DNA of 61,319 nt, taken from positions 1 through 61,319 of the forward strand of contig CBDDBU010000006.1 of the NCBI GenBank assembly GCA_965226045.1, given 5' to 3'. Under the pieces are notes generated by a model. It was not told the origin of the DNA, ran no database searches, and was given only the letters and a program-made list of their open reading frames with translations. A program made the position numbers and the translations under genes. Origin of the DNA: CBDDBU01 sp965226045 (GTDB lineage: Bacteria; Pseudomonadota; Alphaproteobacteria; VGEJ01). Shown in pieces: positions 33,441-44,675 of the stretch. Within the stretch, counting starts at the first letter, position 1. The number at the start of each line of letters is the position of its first letter.

Positions 33441-35120
33441 CAGCCTGTCGGACTTGAGCCGGGAAGTCGAAATAGGATTCGATGGTATCAGTTGATTTGC
33501 CCGCGCGTGATGGAGGCCGTCATGAGCAATTTCCGACCGGTCGACCGGGAGACGGGGTTTCTGCTGCCGCCGTCGGTGGAGGAATGGCTTCCCGAGCGGC
33601 ATCTGGCGCGCTTCGTGGTCGAGGTGATCGAGCAGTTGGACCTCTCGGCGTTCGTGAAGGCCTATCGCGGCCTCGGGCTCGGCGTCCTATCACCCGAGCA
33701 TGCTGCTGGGGCTTCTGGTCTACGGCTACGCCACGGGGGTGTTTTCGAGCCGCAAGTTGGAGCGCGCGACCTATGATTCTGTCGCTTTCCGCTTCATCGC
33801 GGCCAACGATCATCCCGACCACGATACCATCGCCGCGTTCCGGCGGCGTTTTCTCGACCGGATCGAAGGGCTGTTCGTCGAGGTGCTGCTGCTGGCCCGG
33901 GAAGCCGGGGTGCTGAAGCTCGGCACGGTGGCGCTGGACGGCACCAAGGTGCACGCCAACGCGAGCCGGCACAGCGCGCTGTCGTGGAAACACGCCTGCG
34001 AGCTCGAAGCCCGGTTGAAGGCCGAGGTGGCGGAGTTGATGGCGTTGGCGGAGGCGGCCGATGGGGCGGATGTGCCCGACGGGATGTCGGTGCCCGAGGA
34101 ACTGGCCCGGCGCGAGGATCGTCTGGCCCGCATCGCCGAGGCTAAGGCGGTGATCGAGGCGCGGGCGCGCGAACGCCTTGAGCGGGAACGGGCCGAGTAC
34201 GAGGCGAAGCTCGAGGCGCGCGCGGAGAAGGCCGAGAAGACGGGCCGCAAGCCGGGCGGCCGTCCACCCGAGCCGCCGGTGGCCGGGCCCGGGCCGAAGG
34301 ACCAGGTCAATCTGACCGACGCGGACTCGCGCATCATGCCGGTGGCCGGCGGCGGCTTCGAACAGGCCTACAACGCCCAAGCCCTGGTGGCGGCCGACAG
34401 CCTGCTGGTGGTCACCAACGACGTGGTCCAGGCCCCCAACGACAAGCGGCAAATCGAGCCGGCGCTGGAAGCGCTCGCCCGCCTTCCCGAGGCGCTGGGC
34501 GCGCCCGAGACCCTGCTGGCGGACAGCGGCTACTTCAGCGAGGCCAACGTGAACGCCTGCGCCGAGGCCGAGATCGCGCCGTTGATCACGCCCGGCCGGG
34601 AACGCCATCATCTCTCCTGGAAGGACCGCTTCGCCGGCGCGCCGCCGCCCCCGGAGAACCCGACGCCGCTGGAAGCGATGACACATCGACTGGCGACGCC
34701 CGAGGGCCGGCAACTCTACGCCCTGCGCAAGCAAACGCCGGAACCGGTGTTCGGCATCATCAAATCGGCCATGGGCTTCCGCCAGTTCTCGCTACGCGGC
34801 CTGGACAAGGTCACGGGCGAATGGAACCTGGTGACCCTGGCCTGGAACATAAAGAGAATGTTCACCTTGCAATACGCTTGAGCAGGCGGCCGGACTCCGT
34901 ACCTCGCGAAAAGGAATAAGAGTATGCTCGCCTTGCGGCACGCGCGAGCAAGCGAACGTACTTCGTGCCCTCACGAGAGGGCATAAGAGTATACTCACCC
35001 TGCGGTACGCGCGGCCAAGCGACCGCACTCCGTGTCCTCACGAAAGGCGCTCGATCCCATGACCTCTCCACATCGCGATCCGTCCACACCCATTCTCGCG
35101 GACCTCAGTCCGACAGGCTG
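33441..35120 (+). mobile_element. IS1182-family element, copy 2 (inverted)
   Basis: Nearly identical to copy 1 but in the opposite orientation, 1680 bp, flanked by CTAG at 33437-33440 and 35121-35124. It differs from copy 1 by single-base insertions near 33466 and 33671. Together the two copies enclose about 4.8 kb (28626-33436) in inverted orientation, the geometry of a composite transposon. Each copy has its own CTAG pair and the outer flanks of the pair do not show a longer shared duplication. Confidence 0.92.
33522..34881 (+). pseudogene. IS1182-family transposase, frameshifted copy
   Basis: The sequence is that of the intact copy at 27183-28541 except for one extra C near 33671 (ggcctcggg against ggctcggg). 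This shifts the frame after residue 50, before the MLLGLLVYGYATG segment; the remaining 393 codons are intact. The near identity elsewhere indicates recent duplication of the element followed by inactivation of this copy. Confidence 0.92.
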
Positions 35121-35172
35121 CTAGGTCGTCGCGGCCGCCTCGTTATTCGGATGGGTCCCGCGCGCGCCACGG

Positions 35173-35234
35173 ACCCCCCCCCCTCCCCCCGACCCCCTCC
35201 CCAGCGTGGGAGGGGGTCGGGGGGAGGGGGGGGT
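35173..35234. terminator. Very GC-rich long hairpin downstream of the hydrolase gene
   Basis: A C-rich arm (35173-35202) is followed by its near-perfect G-rich complement (35208-35234); only about five bases form the loop. The arms have the pattern C-run, t, six C, ga, five C, t, four C. It lies 20 bases beyond the stop of the reverse-strand hydrolase gene, so it could act as its terminator, although no T-run follows. The G-rich strand could also form quadruplexes. Confidence 0.6.
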
Positions 35235-35253
35235 GCTGACTTGACTCGGCTGT

Positions 35254-35871
35254 CTACAGCGCGGCGGCGAAGTCGGCAATGGCGGCGATCGCCTCGTCCC
35301 AGGCCTGGTCCTCGGTGCGGCCCGAAGTCTTGCGCGGCTGGAAGCCGTGATCGCCGTCCTCCAGCCACCGCACGCGAATCGCCGGTGAGAGGGTATAGCC
35401 GGCGACCTCGTCGGGCGCGCCGAGGGGATCGCGCGTCCCCTGGAGGATGAGCGTCGGCGTAGCGAGCGTGGCGAGGTGCGCGGTGCGGAGTTTGTCGGGC
35501 TGCCCCGGCGGGTGAAACGGATAGCCGAGGCACACCAGTCCCGCGATCCCGACCTCGTCGGCGACCAAACTCGCGACCCGCCCGCCGAGCGATTTGCCGC
35601 CAATGATCAGCCGCTCGGCCCCGAGCCGGTCAATCACGGCGCGCCAAGTGGCCTGTAGCACCCGAGGCGGATTGGGACCGGGTCGCGAGCCGTTGCGGCG
35701 CGCCGCCATATAGGGAAACTCGAAACGAACGACCCGCAACCCGCGCGCAGCAAGGCCCGTCGCGATCGCGGCCATGAACGGGCTGTCCATCGGCGCCCCG
35801 GCGCCGTGCGCGAGGGCCAGCGTATGGCGGGCATCCGCCGGGCCGTCGGTCACCAATTCCGGCACATCCAT
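35254..35871 (-). CDS. Alpha/beta hydrolase, KANL3/Tex30-like family
   Basis: The 205-residue product is a small alpha/beta hydrolase: LALAHGAGAPMDSPFMAAIA at the oxyanion side, the nucleophile elbow LIIGGKSLGGRVASLVADEV (G-x-S-x-G as GKSLGG), the acid in LILQGTRDPLGAPDEV and the histidine in LEDGDHGFQPRK. The family is annotated as dienelactone-hydrolase-like or Tex30-like with unknown substrate. ATG 35871 gives the family length. It is transcribed away from the TVP38-like gene. Confidence 0.85.
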   Translation of the reverse strand: MDVPELVTDGPADARHTLALAHGAGAPMDSPFMAAIATGLAARGLRVVRFEFPYMAARRNGSRPGPNPPRVLQATWRAVIDRLGAERLIIGGKSLGGRVASLVADEVGIAGLVCLGYPFHPPGQPDKLRTAHLATLATPTLILQGTRDPLGAPDEVAGYTLSPAIRVRWLEDGDHGFQPRKTSGRTEDQAWDEAIAAIADFAAAL

Positions 35872-36031
35872 CGCGCGATCCCCGGCGTTGTCGCGGCCAT
35901 CACGAAAAAGTAGACGGCGCGGGCCGTATTTCGGTCCAACATAACCCATCGAGCGGGGCCTTCCCGAGACCAGGAGGAGCGTGTTTGTCTGACCGCCTGC
36001 CCTACGCCAGCACCCGACGCGAGGGCTGCCG

Positions 36032-36712
36032 ATGAGAGGCGTGCGCCTACCTTCGGCCCGTAACGGCCTGCGTCTGGCGCTGCTGGCGGCGGTCATCGCC
36101 GCTGTCGTCGTAGTCGTCTGGCACGGTGAACGCGTCGAGGTCGAGATCGAGGCGGCGCTGCGCGGGTTGGGCGTCTGGGCCCCGCTCGCGTTCATCGCGG
36201 CCTACGCCCTGTGCGCGCCGCTCGGCATGCCGGGCGTGGCGCTGACGCTGCTGGGCGGAGTCTTGTTCGGCCCCGTCTGGGGTTCGCTGTGGAGCCTGAT
36301 CGGCGCCACCGTGGGCGGCAGCCTCGCTTTCTTGGTCGCCCGCCATCTGGCGGCCGACTGGGCGCGGCGGCGCCTTGGCGGCCGACTCGGACGGTTGGTC
36401 GAGGGGATCGAGGCCGAAGGCTGGAAGTTCGTCGTCTTCGTGCGGCTGGTGCCGATCTTTCCATACAACGTGCTCAACTTCGCGCTTGGACTGACCCGCA
36501 TCAAGCTCGCCCACTTCGCCATCGCCTCATTCGTCGCCATGGCGCCCGGCGCCATCGCCTACACCTACCTCGGTCACGCCGGGCGGGCGGCCGCGAGCGG
36601 AGACGAGCGGGCGATCCAGGCCGGATTGATCGGGCTCGGCGTGCTGGCGGCGCTCGCCTTTCTGCCGTTCGTGCTGCGTCGCTGGCGGCGCGCGCGAGAC
36701 ACCAGCCCCTAG
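36032..36712 (+). CDS. TVP38/TMEM64 family membrane protein
   Basis: The 226-residue protein has about five membrane segments and the VTT/SNARE-associated domain: APLAFIAAYALCAPLGMPGV, then LTLLGGVLFGPVWGSLWSLI, GGSLAFLVARHLAADW and FVVFVRLVPIFPYNVLNFAL with the conserved F-x-x-x-R-(L/F)-x-P-x-x-P motif. Members of this DedA-like superfamily are implicated in lipid scrambling or transport, including undecaprenyl phosphate recycling in the DedA branch. ATG 36032 is preceded by gagggctgcc. Confidence 0.88.
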   Translation: MRGVRLPSARNGLRLALLAAVIAAVVVVVWHGERVEVEIEAALRGLGVWAPLAFIAAYALCAPLGMPGVALTLLGGVLFGPVWGSLWSLIGATVGGSLAFLVARHLAADWARRRLGGRLGRLVEGIEAEGWKFVVFVRLVPIFPYNVLNFALGLTRIKLAHFAIASFVAMAPGAIAYTYLGHAGRAAASGDERAIQAGLIGLGVLAALAFLPFVLRRWRRARDTSP

Positions 36713-36824
36713 CTCGGCCCGCCCTACTGCCTTGACCCGCGATCGAAGTGGGACCGAGTTAGGGCTTGGGGGTCTCAGGCGGCGCGGAGTACCCTGCCGC
36801 CGAGGTGGCTCAAGGGGGAACGGC

Positions 36825-38268
36825 ATGCAACATTTCGCGCTGATGGTGCCGGGTGCGACCAGCACCGGCGAGGATGTCGACGTCAGTGCACCCTATGACG
36901 GGGCGCCGATCGCCACGGTGGCGACGACGGATGCGGCCACTGCCGAGACCGCGCTGGCCACCGCCCACCGCCCACCGGTTGCGGCGCGATCGTGATTCGT
37001 GGCTCTCGGCCGCGGCGCGGATCGGCGTTCTCGAGCGGACAGCGTCGCTAATGGCGGTCCAGGCCGAGGAGCTGGCGGTCGAGGCCGCGCGTGAGGGCGG
37101 CAAGCCGCTGATCGATTCGCGGGTCGAGGTGGCGCGCGCGATCGATGGCGTCCGCCTGTGCGTCGAGGGCCTGCGGACCCAGGCCGGCGGCGAAATCCCC
37201 ATGGGTCTGAACGCGGGCTCGATGCAGCGACTGGCGTTCACTCGACTCGAGCCGATCGGCGTGGTGGTCGCGGTGAGCGCCTTTAACCACCCCCTCAACC
37301 TTATCGTCCATCAGGTCGGGCCGGCGATCGCCACCGGCTGCCCGGTCATCGTCAAACCAGCCAACGACACCGCGCTGTCGTGCCTGCGGTTCGTCCAGAT
37401 ATTGCGCGAGGCGGGGTTGCCGGAGGAATGGTGCCAGGTGGCGGTGACCGCCGGGCGCGAGGTCGCCGAGCAACTCGTCACCGATAGCCGGGTCGATTTC
37501 TTCAGCTTCATCGGCAGCGCCCGGGTCGGCTGGCACCTGCGCTCGAAGCTAGCGCCGGGCGCGCGCTGCGCCCTCGAACACGGCGGGGTTGCCCCGGTCA
37601 TCGTCGCGGCTGACGCCGATCTCGACGACGTGCTGCCGTTGCTGGTCAAAGGCGGCTTTTACCACGCCGGCCAGGTGTGCGTGTCGGTGCAGCGCGTGTT
37701 CGTCCACGAGCAGATCGCGAAGGACGTGGCCGATCGCATGGCCGCTGCGGCCACTCAACTGGTGGTCGGCGATCCGACCAGGGCCGAGACAGAGGTCGGC
37801 CCGCTGATCCGCCACGCCGAGGTCGATCGCGTGCACGAGTGGGTGCGCGAGGCGGCGGACGGCGGCGCCAAGGTGTTGAGCGGCGGCGAACGCATATCGG
37901 AGTCGTGCTATGCCTGCACCGTCCTCTACGATCCCCCGGAGGACGTGACGATCAGCCAGAACGAGGTGTTCGGGCCGGTCGTCTGCGTCTACCCCTATCG
38001 CGACCTCGACGACGCGATCGCGCGGGCCAATGCGGTGCCTTATGCGTTCCAGGCGGCGGTCTGCACCCGCGACATCGACACCGCGCTGCGCTGCCACCGG
38101 CGGCTCGACGCCAGCGCTGTGATGGTCAACGACCACACCGCCTTCCGCGTCGATTGGATGCCGTTTGCGGGCCTGCGCCAATCGGGCCACGGCGTCGGCG
38201 GCATCCACCACACCATGCACGATATGCAAATCGAGAAGATGATGGTCGTCCGCTCGAAGGAACTGTAG
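36825..38268 (+). pseudogene. Aldehyde dehydrogenase broken by a 7-bp tandem duplication
   Basis: ATG 36825 starts MQHFALMVPGATSTGEDVDV, and the frame runs normally through TDAATAETALATAH. There the 7 bases ccgccca occur twice in tandem (36961-36967 and 36968-36974), shifting the frame. Removal of one copy gives ATAHRLRRDRDSWLSAAARI and an intact ALDH to 38268. The rest includes the NAD-binding PIGVVVAVSAFNHPLNLIVH, CALEHGGVAPVIV with the catalytic Glu, GGFYHAGQVCVSVQRVFVHE with the catalytic Cys, and NEVFGPVVCVYPY. It stands 22 bases before the IlvD/Edd dehydratase, suggesting one sugar-acid pathway. A start inside the second frame would lack only about 50 residues, so residual activity cannot be excluded. 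Confidence 0.88.
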
Positions 38269-38290
38269 CGACCGCGCCCGGGAGAACGAC

Positions 38291-40015
<1,725 letters not shown>

Positions 40016-40289
40016 GGCCAGATGGCGGATTGGGGCCAAATGGCAGTGGGCACAAGGCGGGGCGTGCGCGCGGCGAAGCCGGTGATGGCCGCCTGCTTCG
40101 TTCTGGCGCTGGTGATGGCATCCGGCGGTGTGCACGCATCCGGTGGCGGCGACGGCGGCGAGCCGGCCCCGGCGGCGGGGCCTCAGTTCCTGAGACTGGC
40201 GCCGATGAGCGGCCCGGTCTTTCGCGACGGGCGGGTTTGGGGAACCATCTCGTTGGTGATCAATTTCGAGGTCAAGGACGGCGCGTAGT

Positions 40290-41426
40290 CTAGTGTCCCG
40301 ATTCCGAAGTTCGCATGATTTTCGCCTGCTGTTCAGCGGTTTCGATTGTTCGGAGGCAGAACCGCTGGATGGCGGCGAGGATGTCATCGGCGGATTTGGT
40401 CCATTTGAAGGGTTTGGGGTTCTGGTTTGTCGTGTCGATGTAGTCGAGGATGGTGCGCTCCAACTCCTTGTCCACACCCATTCTCGTGGAGCGATGGACG
40501 CCGCGCCTGATCTGCTTGTCGGTCAGCAGCCCGAACCAGCGCTCGACCTGGTTCAGCCAGGAGGCGCTGGTGGGTGTGAAATGGGCCTGCCAGCGCGGCC
40601 GTTTGGCGAACCAGTCGCGGATCGCCTTGGTCTTGTGGGTCCCGTAGTTGTCCATGACGATGTGGATGTCGAGATCACCAGGGACGTTCGCCTCGACGAG
40701 GTCGAGGAATTTGCGGAACTCTCGGGCCCGATGGCGCGGGAAACATTTGCCGATGATCTCTCCCGTGGCGATGTCGAGGGCCGCGAAGAGAGAGGTCGTG
40801 CCGTGGCGCTTGTAGTCGTGGCTGCGCCGCTCCGCCTGCCCGGGGCGCATCGGCAAGAGGGGCTGGGAACGGTCCAGGGCCTGGATCTGGCTCTTTTCGT
40901 CGACACAGAGAACCAGGGCACGATCCGGCGGCGCCAAATACAGACCGACGATGTCGCGGACCTTCTCCACGAAGAAGGGATTGCTCGACAGCTTGAAGGT
41001 CTCCGAGCGATGCGGCTGCAAGCCGAAGGCCCGCCAGATGCGATGAATGGTCGAGGGCGCGTGGCCGCTCGCCCGCGCCATCGAGCGAAGGCTCCAATGG
41101 GTCGCGTCCGGCGGCGTCTCTTCCAGCGTCAGCCGGACCGCTTCCGCGATGGCGTCATCGCCGATTTGACGCGGCGCGCCGGGGCGGGGTTCGTCGTACA
41201 GACCGTCGAGGCCCTCCGCCGCATAGCGGCGACGCCACTTGCCCACGGTGTCCGCGCTCGCCTCGAGACGAACGGCGATCTCCTTGTTCTCCAACCCTTC
41301 CGCCGCCGCCAAGACGATCCGAGCCCGCCGCGCAAGCCCCTGCGACGTCTTGCGACGACGAGACAGCGCCTCCAATTCGGCGCGCTCGTCATCGCTCAAA
41401 GAGATCGTCACCGCCACTCTCGCCAT
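40290..41426 (-). CDS. IS630-family transposase
   Basis: The product of about 378 residues begins with two helix-turn-helix units (LARRARIVLAAAEGLENKEI then TVGKWRRRYAAEGLDGLYDE) and has the DDE acids in VLCVDEKSQIQALDR, DIHIVMDNYGTHKTKAI and SASWLNQVERWFGLLTDKQI. The frame is intact, so this copy may be active. Confidence 0.93.
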   Translation of the reverse strand: MARVAVTISLSDDERAELEALSRRRKTSQGLARRARIVLAAAEGLENKEIAVRLEASADTVGKWRRRYAAEGLDGLYDEPRPGAPRQIGDDAIAEAVRLTLEETPPDATHWSLRSMARASGHAPSTIHRIWRAFGLQPHRSETFKLSSNPFFVEKVRDIVGLYLAPPDRALVLCVDEKSQIQALDRSQPLLPMRPGQAERRSHDYKRHGTTSLFAALDIATGEIIGKCFPRHRAREFRKFLDLVEANVPGDLDIHIVMDNYGTHKTKAIRDWFAKRPRWQAHFTPTSASWLNQVERWFGLLTDKQIRRGVHRSTRMGVDKELERTILDYIDTTNQNPKPFKWTKSADDILAAIQRFCLRTIETAEQQAKIMRTSESGH

Positions 41427-41486
41427 CAATCGCGCCTCCTAAAAACAAATAGAGACATAATCATATCCATTTATCGATCAGGACAC
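40293..41486 (-). mobile_element. IS630-family element
   Basis: The ends are inverted repeats starting gtgtcc; TA stands at both sides (40291-40292 and 41487-41488), the target duplication expected for the IS630/Tc1 superfamily, inside CTAG in both cases. The element carries one intact transposase whose stop codon overlaps the left TA. It interrupts the secreted-protein gene. Confidence 0.9.
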
Positions 41487-41737
41487 TAGTCGACATCCAG
41501 CGTGGTCTGCCGCGCATTGAGGCTGACGCGCTCAACTTTCTCGTCAAGTATGCGAGCGGCGGCGGCGGCAAGCGGCTGATCGACCTCGACTTGGTGCTCG
41601 GCCGGATCCAGAAGATCGTCGACCACCGCGCCGGCAAGGGTCACGCCCGAGTGCTGGTCGATACGGTAACTCAGCTGCGCAAGCGCTGATCCGGGGTCCA
41701 GCAGGAGCCCGGTCTCGGATGGCCCGCGCGAGGGCCG

Positions 41738-42439
41738 CTATGGCGTCGGAGCGTCGAGCCAACGAGGCAGGAAGCCGCGCAACCAGGCCCGGATCCGCGG
41801 CTGGTGGCGGGGTGTAAGGCGGAGTTGCTCGGCCTTCGATTGGGCACCTCGCCAGCCCAGCTTAGCGGCGCCGCCATCGGTCCAGCGATCGACCATCTTG
41901 GCCGTGACCTCGGGGTGAAACTGGATCGCGTAGGCACGATCGTCGTAGCGAAACGCCTGATTCTCAAAGGCCTCGTTGGTGGCCAGACGGACCGCGCCGG
42001 CCGGCAGCCCAAAGCCGTAGGAATGCCACTGGTAGACGGCAAGCTCGCTGTCGAACAGCCGCTCTCCCGCGCTGGTCCCGCGAATCGGGTGGTAACCGAT
42101 CTCGTGCAGGCCCCCGGGGTGGAGTTCGACCGGGGCGCCGAGCACCTCGGCGAGCATCTGGCCGCCGAGGCAGACCCCGAGGAACGGCAGACGGCTATCG
42201 AGAGTCCCCGCGATCCAGCGCTTTTCCAGCCTGAGGAAGGGAAATTCCTCCTCGTCGTGTACGTTCATGGGACCGCCGAAGATCACCGCGCCGGCATGCT
42301 CGCCGTCGAACTCGGGCAGCGGGTCGCCGAGGCAGACGCGGCGCACGTCGGTCGCATAGCCCATACGCCGCAGCTCGCGGCCGATCCGGCCCGGCGTCGA
42401 CAGCTTCTGATGAACGATAAGAGCGATCTTACCCCGCAT
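41738..42439 (-). CDS. Class I glutamine amidotransferase, second copy type
   Basis: The product of about 233 residues has the elbow LPFLGVCLGGQMLAEVLG with the catalytic Cys and IQFHPEVTAKMVDRW with His and Glu, plus GAVIFGGPMNVHDEEE, which forms the oxyanion region. ATG 42439 (MRGKIALIVHQKLSTPGRIG) is supported because homology begins there. It is a paralogue, not a close copy, of the gene at 9160-9897. The acceptor of the released ammonia is unknown. Confidence 0.8.
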   Translation of the reverse strand: MRGKIALIVHQKLSTPGRIGRELRRMGYATDVRRVCLGDPLPEFDGEHAGAVIFGGPMNVHDEEEFPFLRLEKRWIAGTLDSRLPFLGVCLGGQMLAEVLGAPVELHPGGLHEIGYHPIRGTSAGERLFDSELAVYQWHSYGFGLPAGAVRLATNEAFENQAFRYDDRAYAIQFHPEVTAKMVDRWTDGGAAKLGWRGAQSKAEQLRLTPRHQPRIRAWLRGFLPRWLDAPTP

Positions 42440-42608
42440 GGCGGCCAGCCTAAGGAGGGGCGGGAGGGTGGGCAAGCACCACCGTTTCACCTGAAACAAT
42501 TGGGCGCGGCGGCCGGCCGCGCGCGACGTTTGAATGCGTCAGCGTTAATTGGGAATTAGGGACTGATCGCTAGTATCGGCCGCGACGACCATCCTCAAGA
42601 CCAGGCCA

Positions 42609-43576
42609 ATGGCGCTCTCACTCTCAAACGGTGCGACAGCAGGGCGACCCAAGGCGGCGTTGCGAACGCGCTTGAAGGCCTGGTGGGACGGCACCGAGGT
42701 TGCGGCGGAACAAGCGCTGCCCGAGCGCGACGAGTCGGCCCAAGCGCCCACCGTCGTGGCCGATCAGGAGCAGATGGGCCACCCCATCTGGACCCGCGCG
42801 CGCATCACGGCGGTCCAGTTCCTGTGGGGCAAGGGATACTGGGCGCCCGGCGATTCGGAGTACACGATCAAACATCTCAAACCGCTCGGTCTGAACAAGG
42901 ACATGAGCATGCTGGACCTCAGCGCCGGTCTGGGAGGTCCTGGCCGCGATGTGGTGGACAGCTTCGGTATCTGGATCAGTGGCAAGGAACCCGACAGCGC
43001 TCTTGCCCACGTCGGCATGGAGCTTTCGACCATGGCTGGCATGGCCCGCAAGATGCCGGTCGAACCTTATGACGCCGAATCGGTCGCCCTGGGCGAGGAC
43101 CGCTATCAGGTGATCGTGGCCAACACCCTGCTCTCGACCGTCAAGGACAAGGCGCGCCTATTGCGCGAGATCGCCAGCAGCACCAAGCCGGGCGGGCAAA
43201 TCTGCTTCTCTGCTTCACCGACCACGTCTTGGGCGATACCCAGGACGAGGCCTTCCTCGCCGCTTGGGCAGCCGGCGAGCCGGTGACGCCGCGCCTGTGG
43301 TCGGCACAGCAATATCGCGCCGCGTTCGACGAGAACAAACTCGACTGCCGCATCTCCCAGGACATCACCGACGAGCACCTAGAGCTGGTCATCAGTGGCT
43401 GGTGGCGGGCGCAGAAGGCGGTCCGCCGGCTCAAGGACAGCGGCAAGGCGAGCGAGGAGTTGCTGAACGCGATCGCCGTCGAGGCCGAACTGTGGGCGCA
43501 GCGCACCGCCGTGCTGCAGCGCGGCTGCGTCCGCTACTTCCGCTTCCACCTGATGAAACCGCGCAAAGTGCACTGA
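42609..43576 (+). pseudogene. SAM-dependent methyltransferase broken by an 8-bp tandem duplication
   Basis: The N-terminal part (from ATG 42609) includes ITAVQFLWGKGYWAPGDSEY, the SAM-binding region MSMLDLSAGLGGPGRDVVDS and YQVIVANTLLSTVKDKARLL, and reaches KPGGQICF. There tctgcttc is present twice in tandem (43201-43208 and 43209-43216). Removal of one copy continues in frame to TDHVLGDTQDEAFLAAWAAG and the C-terminal part ending LMKPRKVH at 43576. Only this duplication separates the gene from an intact methyltransferase of about 318 residues. The substrate is unknown. Confidence 0.88.
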
Positions 43577-43912
43577 CTCCTCAAGGCGCTGGCAATAGCC
43601 GAGCGCTTGCACGTGCGATGGTGGCGCGGCCACTCCGCGGCGAAGTTCGCGAATTACGCCCGTATCAGGGGCACGGTCCCCCTTAGCTAGAGCATTCCCC
43701 AGTCGGAGCTATTTCAAGATCAGCCTGCCTCCGCATCAACCCGGATCAGAACTGGTGCTCCTGGGGTCTTAGCTTTGCTTCACCCTATCGTGGACGCGAT
43801 CTCGGGGCTTTCGTGTTCACGCTGCCCGGCCATGCGACAATGACGCTCGCACGTGCCGTTGGCGAACGGCAGGCGGATTGCCGGATCCTGGTTCCCCCTG
43901 GTATGGGTGGGC
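43577..43912. other. Intergenic stretch without visible gene
   Basis: About 335 bases separate the methyltransferase remnant and the DUF2161 gene. I see no coding pattern, no RNA-like cloverleaf and no clear terminator; the first 100 bases may be the 3' region of the methyltransferase gene. Confidence 0.4.
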
Positions 43913-44620
43913 ATGGTGGCGTCCGGACTGCGGGAGACCGACCTTTATCCACCGATCAAGCGGCTGCTCGAAGGGCAGGGCTACGAGGTAAAGAGCGAGA
44001 TCGGCGCGGCCGATGTCGTCGCCGTGCGCAATGGTAAGGATCCGGTCGTCGTCGAACTCAAGACCGGCTTTGCGCTGTCGCTCTTCCATCAGGCGATCGA
44101 CCGGCAGAAATTGACGGACGTCGTCTACATCACCGTCCCGCACCGCGTGGGCCGGGCTTTCCAACAAGCGCTGCGCAACAACCTGGGTCTGTGCCGCCGC
44201 CTCGGACTGGGGCTCATCACGGTGCGCCCCGAAGACGGCTTGGTTCAGATCCGTTGCGACCCGGCACCCTATCGGCCGCGCCAGTCAAAGGCCCCGCGCG
44301 GGCGCCTGCTGCGGGAGTTCGCACGACGGGTCGGCGATCCCAATTCCGGTGGGTCGACGCGGCGCGGCCTGATAACGGCGTATCGCCAGGATGCGCTGAG
44401 ATGCGTGAAACTCCTTCACGAAAATGGCCCGACAAAGGCATCGGAGGTGGCGAAGAGGGCGGGAGTGGAGAAGGCGCGGCGGTTGATGGCAGATGACCAC
44501 TACGGCTGGTTCGACCGCGTGCGGACTGGTGTCTACGCGCTAAGCCCGAAGGGCGCGGCTGCGGTCGCTGAATATACCGAGGCGATCGCGACGCTCGATA
44601 GTGGCGAGTTCAATCGATAG
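43913..44620 (+). CDS. DUF2161 family protein (PD-(D/E)XK nuclease-like fold)
   Basis: The product of about 235 residues matches DUF2161: LRETDLYPPIKRLLEGQGYE, then the nuclease-like core VKSEIGAADVVAVRNGKDPV VVELKTGF split over two strands with acidic and Lys residues (D, E-L-K), followed by HQAIDRQKLTDVVYITVPH. The second half is a winged-helix-like domain (ALRCVKLLHENGPTKASEVA) that could bind DNA. It is a putative phosphodiesterase of unknown role, almost confined to alphaproteobacteria. I chose ATG 43913 because homology begins at MVASGLRETD. Confidence 0.82.
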   Translation: MVASGLRETDLYPPIKRLLEGQGYEVKSEIGAADVVAVRNGKDPVVVELKTGFALSLFHQAIDRQKLTDVVYITVPHRVGRAFQQALRNNLGLCRRLGLGLITVRPEDGLVQIRCDPAPYRPRQSKAPRGRLLREFARRVGDPNSGGSTRRGLITAYRQDALRCVKLLHENGPTKASEVAKRAGVEKARRLMADDHYGWFDRVRTGVYALSPKGAAAVAEYTEAIATLDSGEFNR

Positions 44621-44675
44621 GTGTCGACGAGATGGAACGGTTCCGTAGTCGGCGCACTGGGCCTATCTATAGCCA

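Larger units (their letters stand above)
40022..41689 (+). pseudogene. Secreted unknown protein, frameshifted and interrupted by IS630
   Basis: The 5' part (40022-40288) encodes a signal peptide (VMAACFVLALVMASGGVHAS), then PQFLRLAPMSGPVFRDGRVW and GTISLVINFEVKD. The 3' part after the IS (41487-41689) continues LVDIQRGLPRIEADALNFLV and ends VLVDTVTQLRKR. The family looks like short FliL-like secreted proteins of alphaproteobacteria. Excision of the IS alone does not restore the frame: an extra G in gacggcgcg near 40279 already shifts it; without that base the join reads KDARSLVDIQ. Thus two separate lesions hit this gene. Confidence 0.7.
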
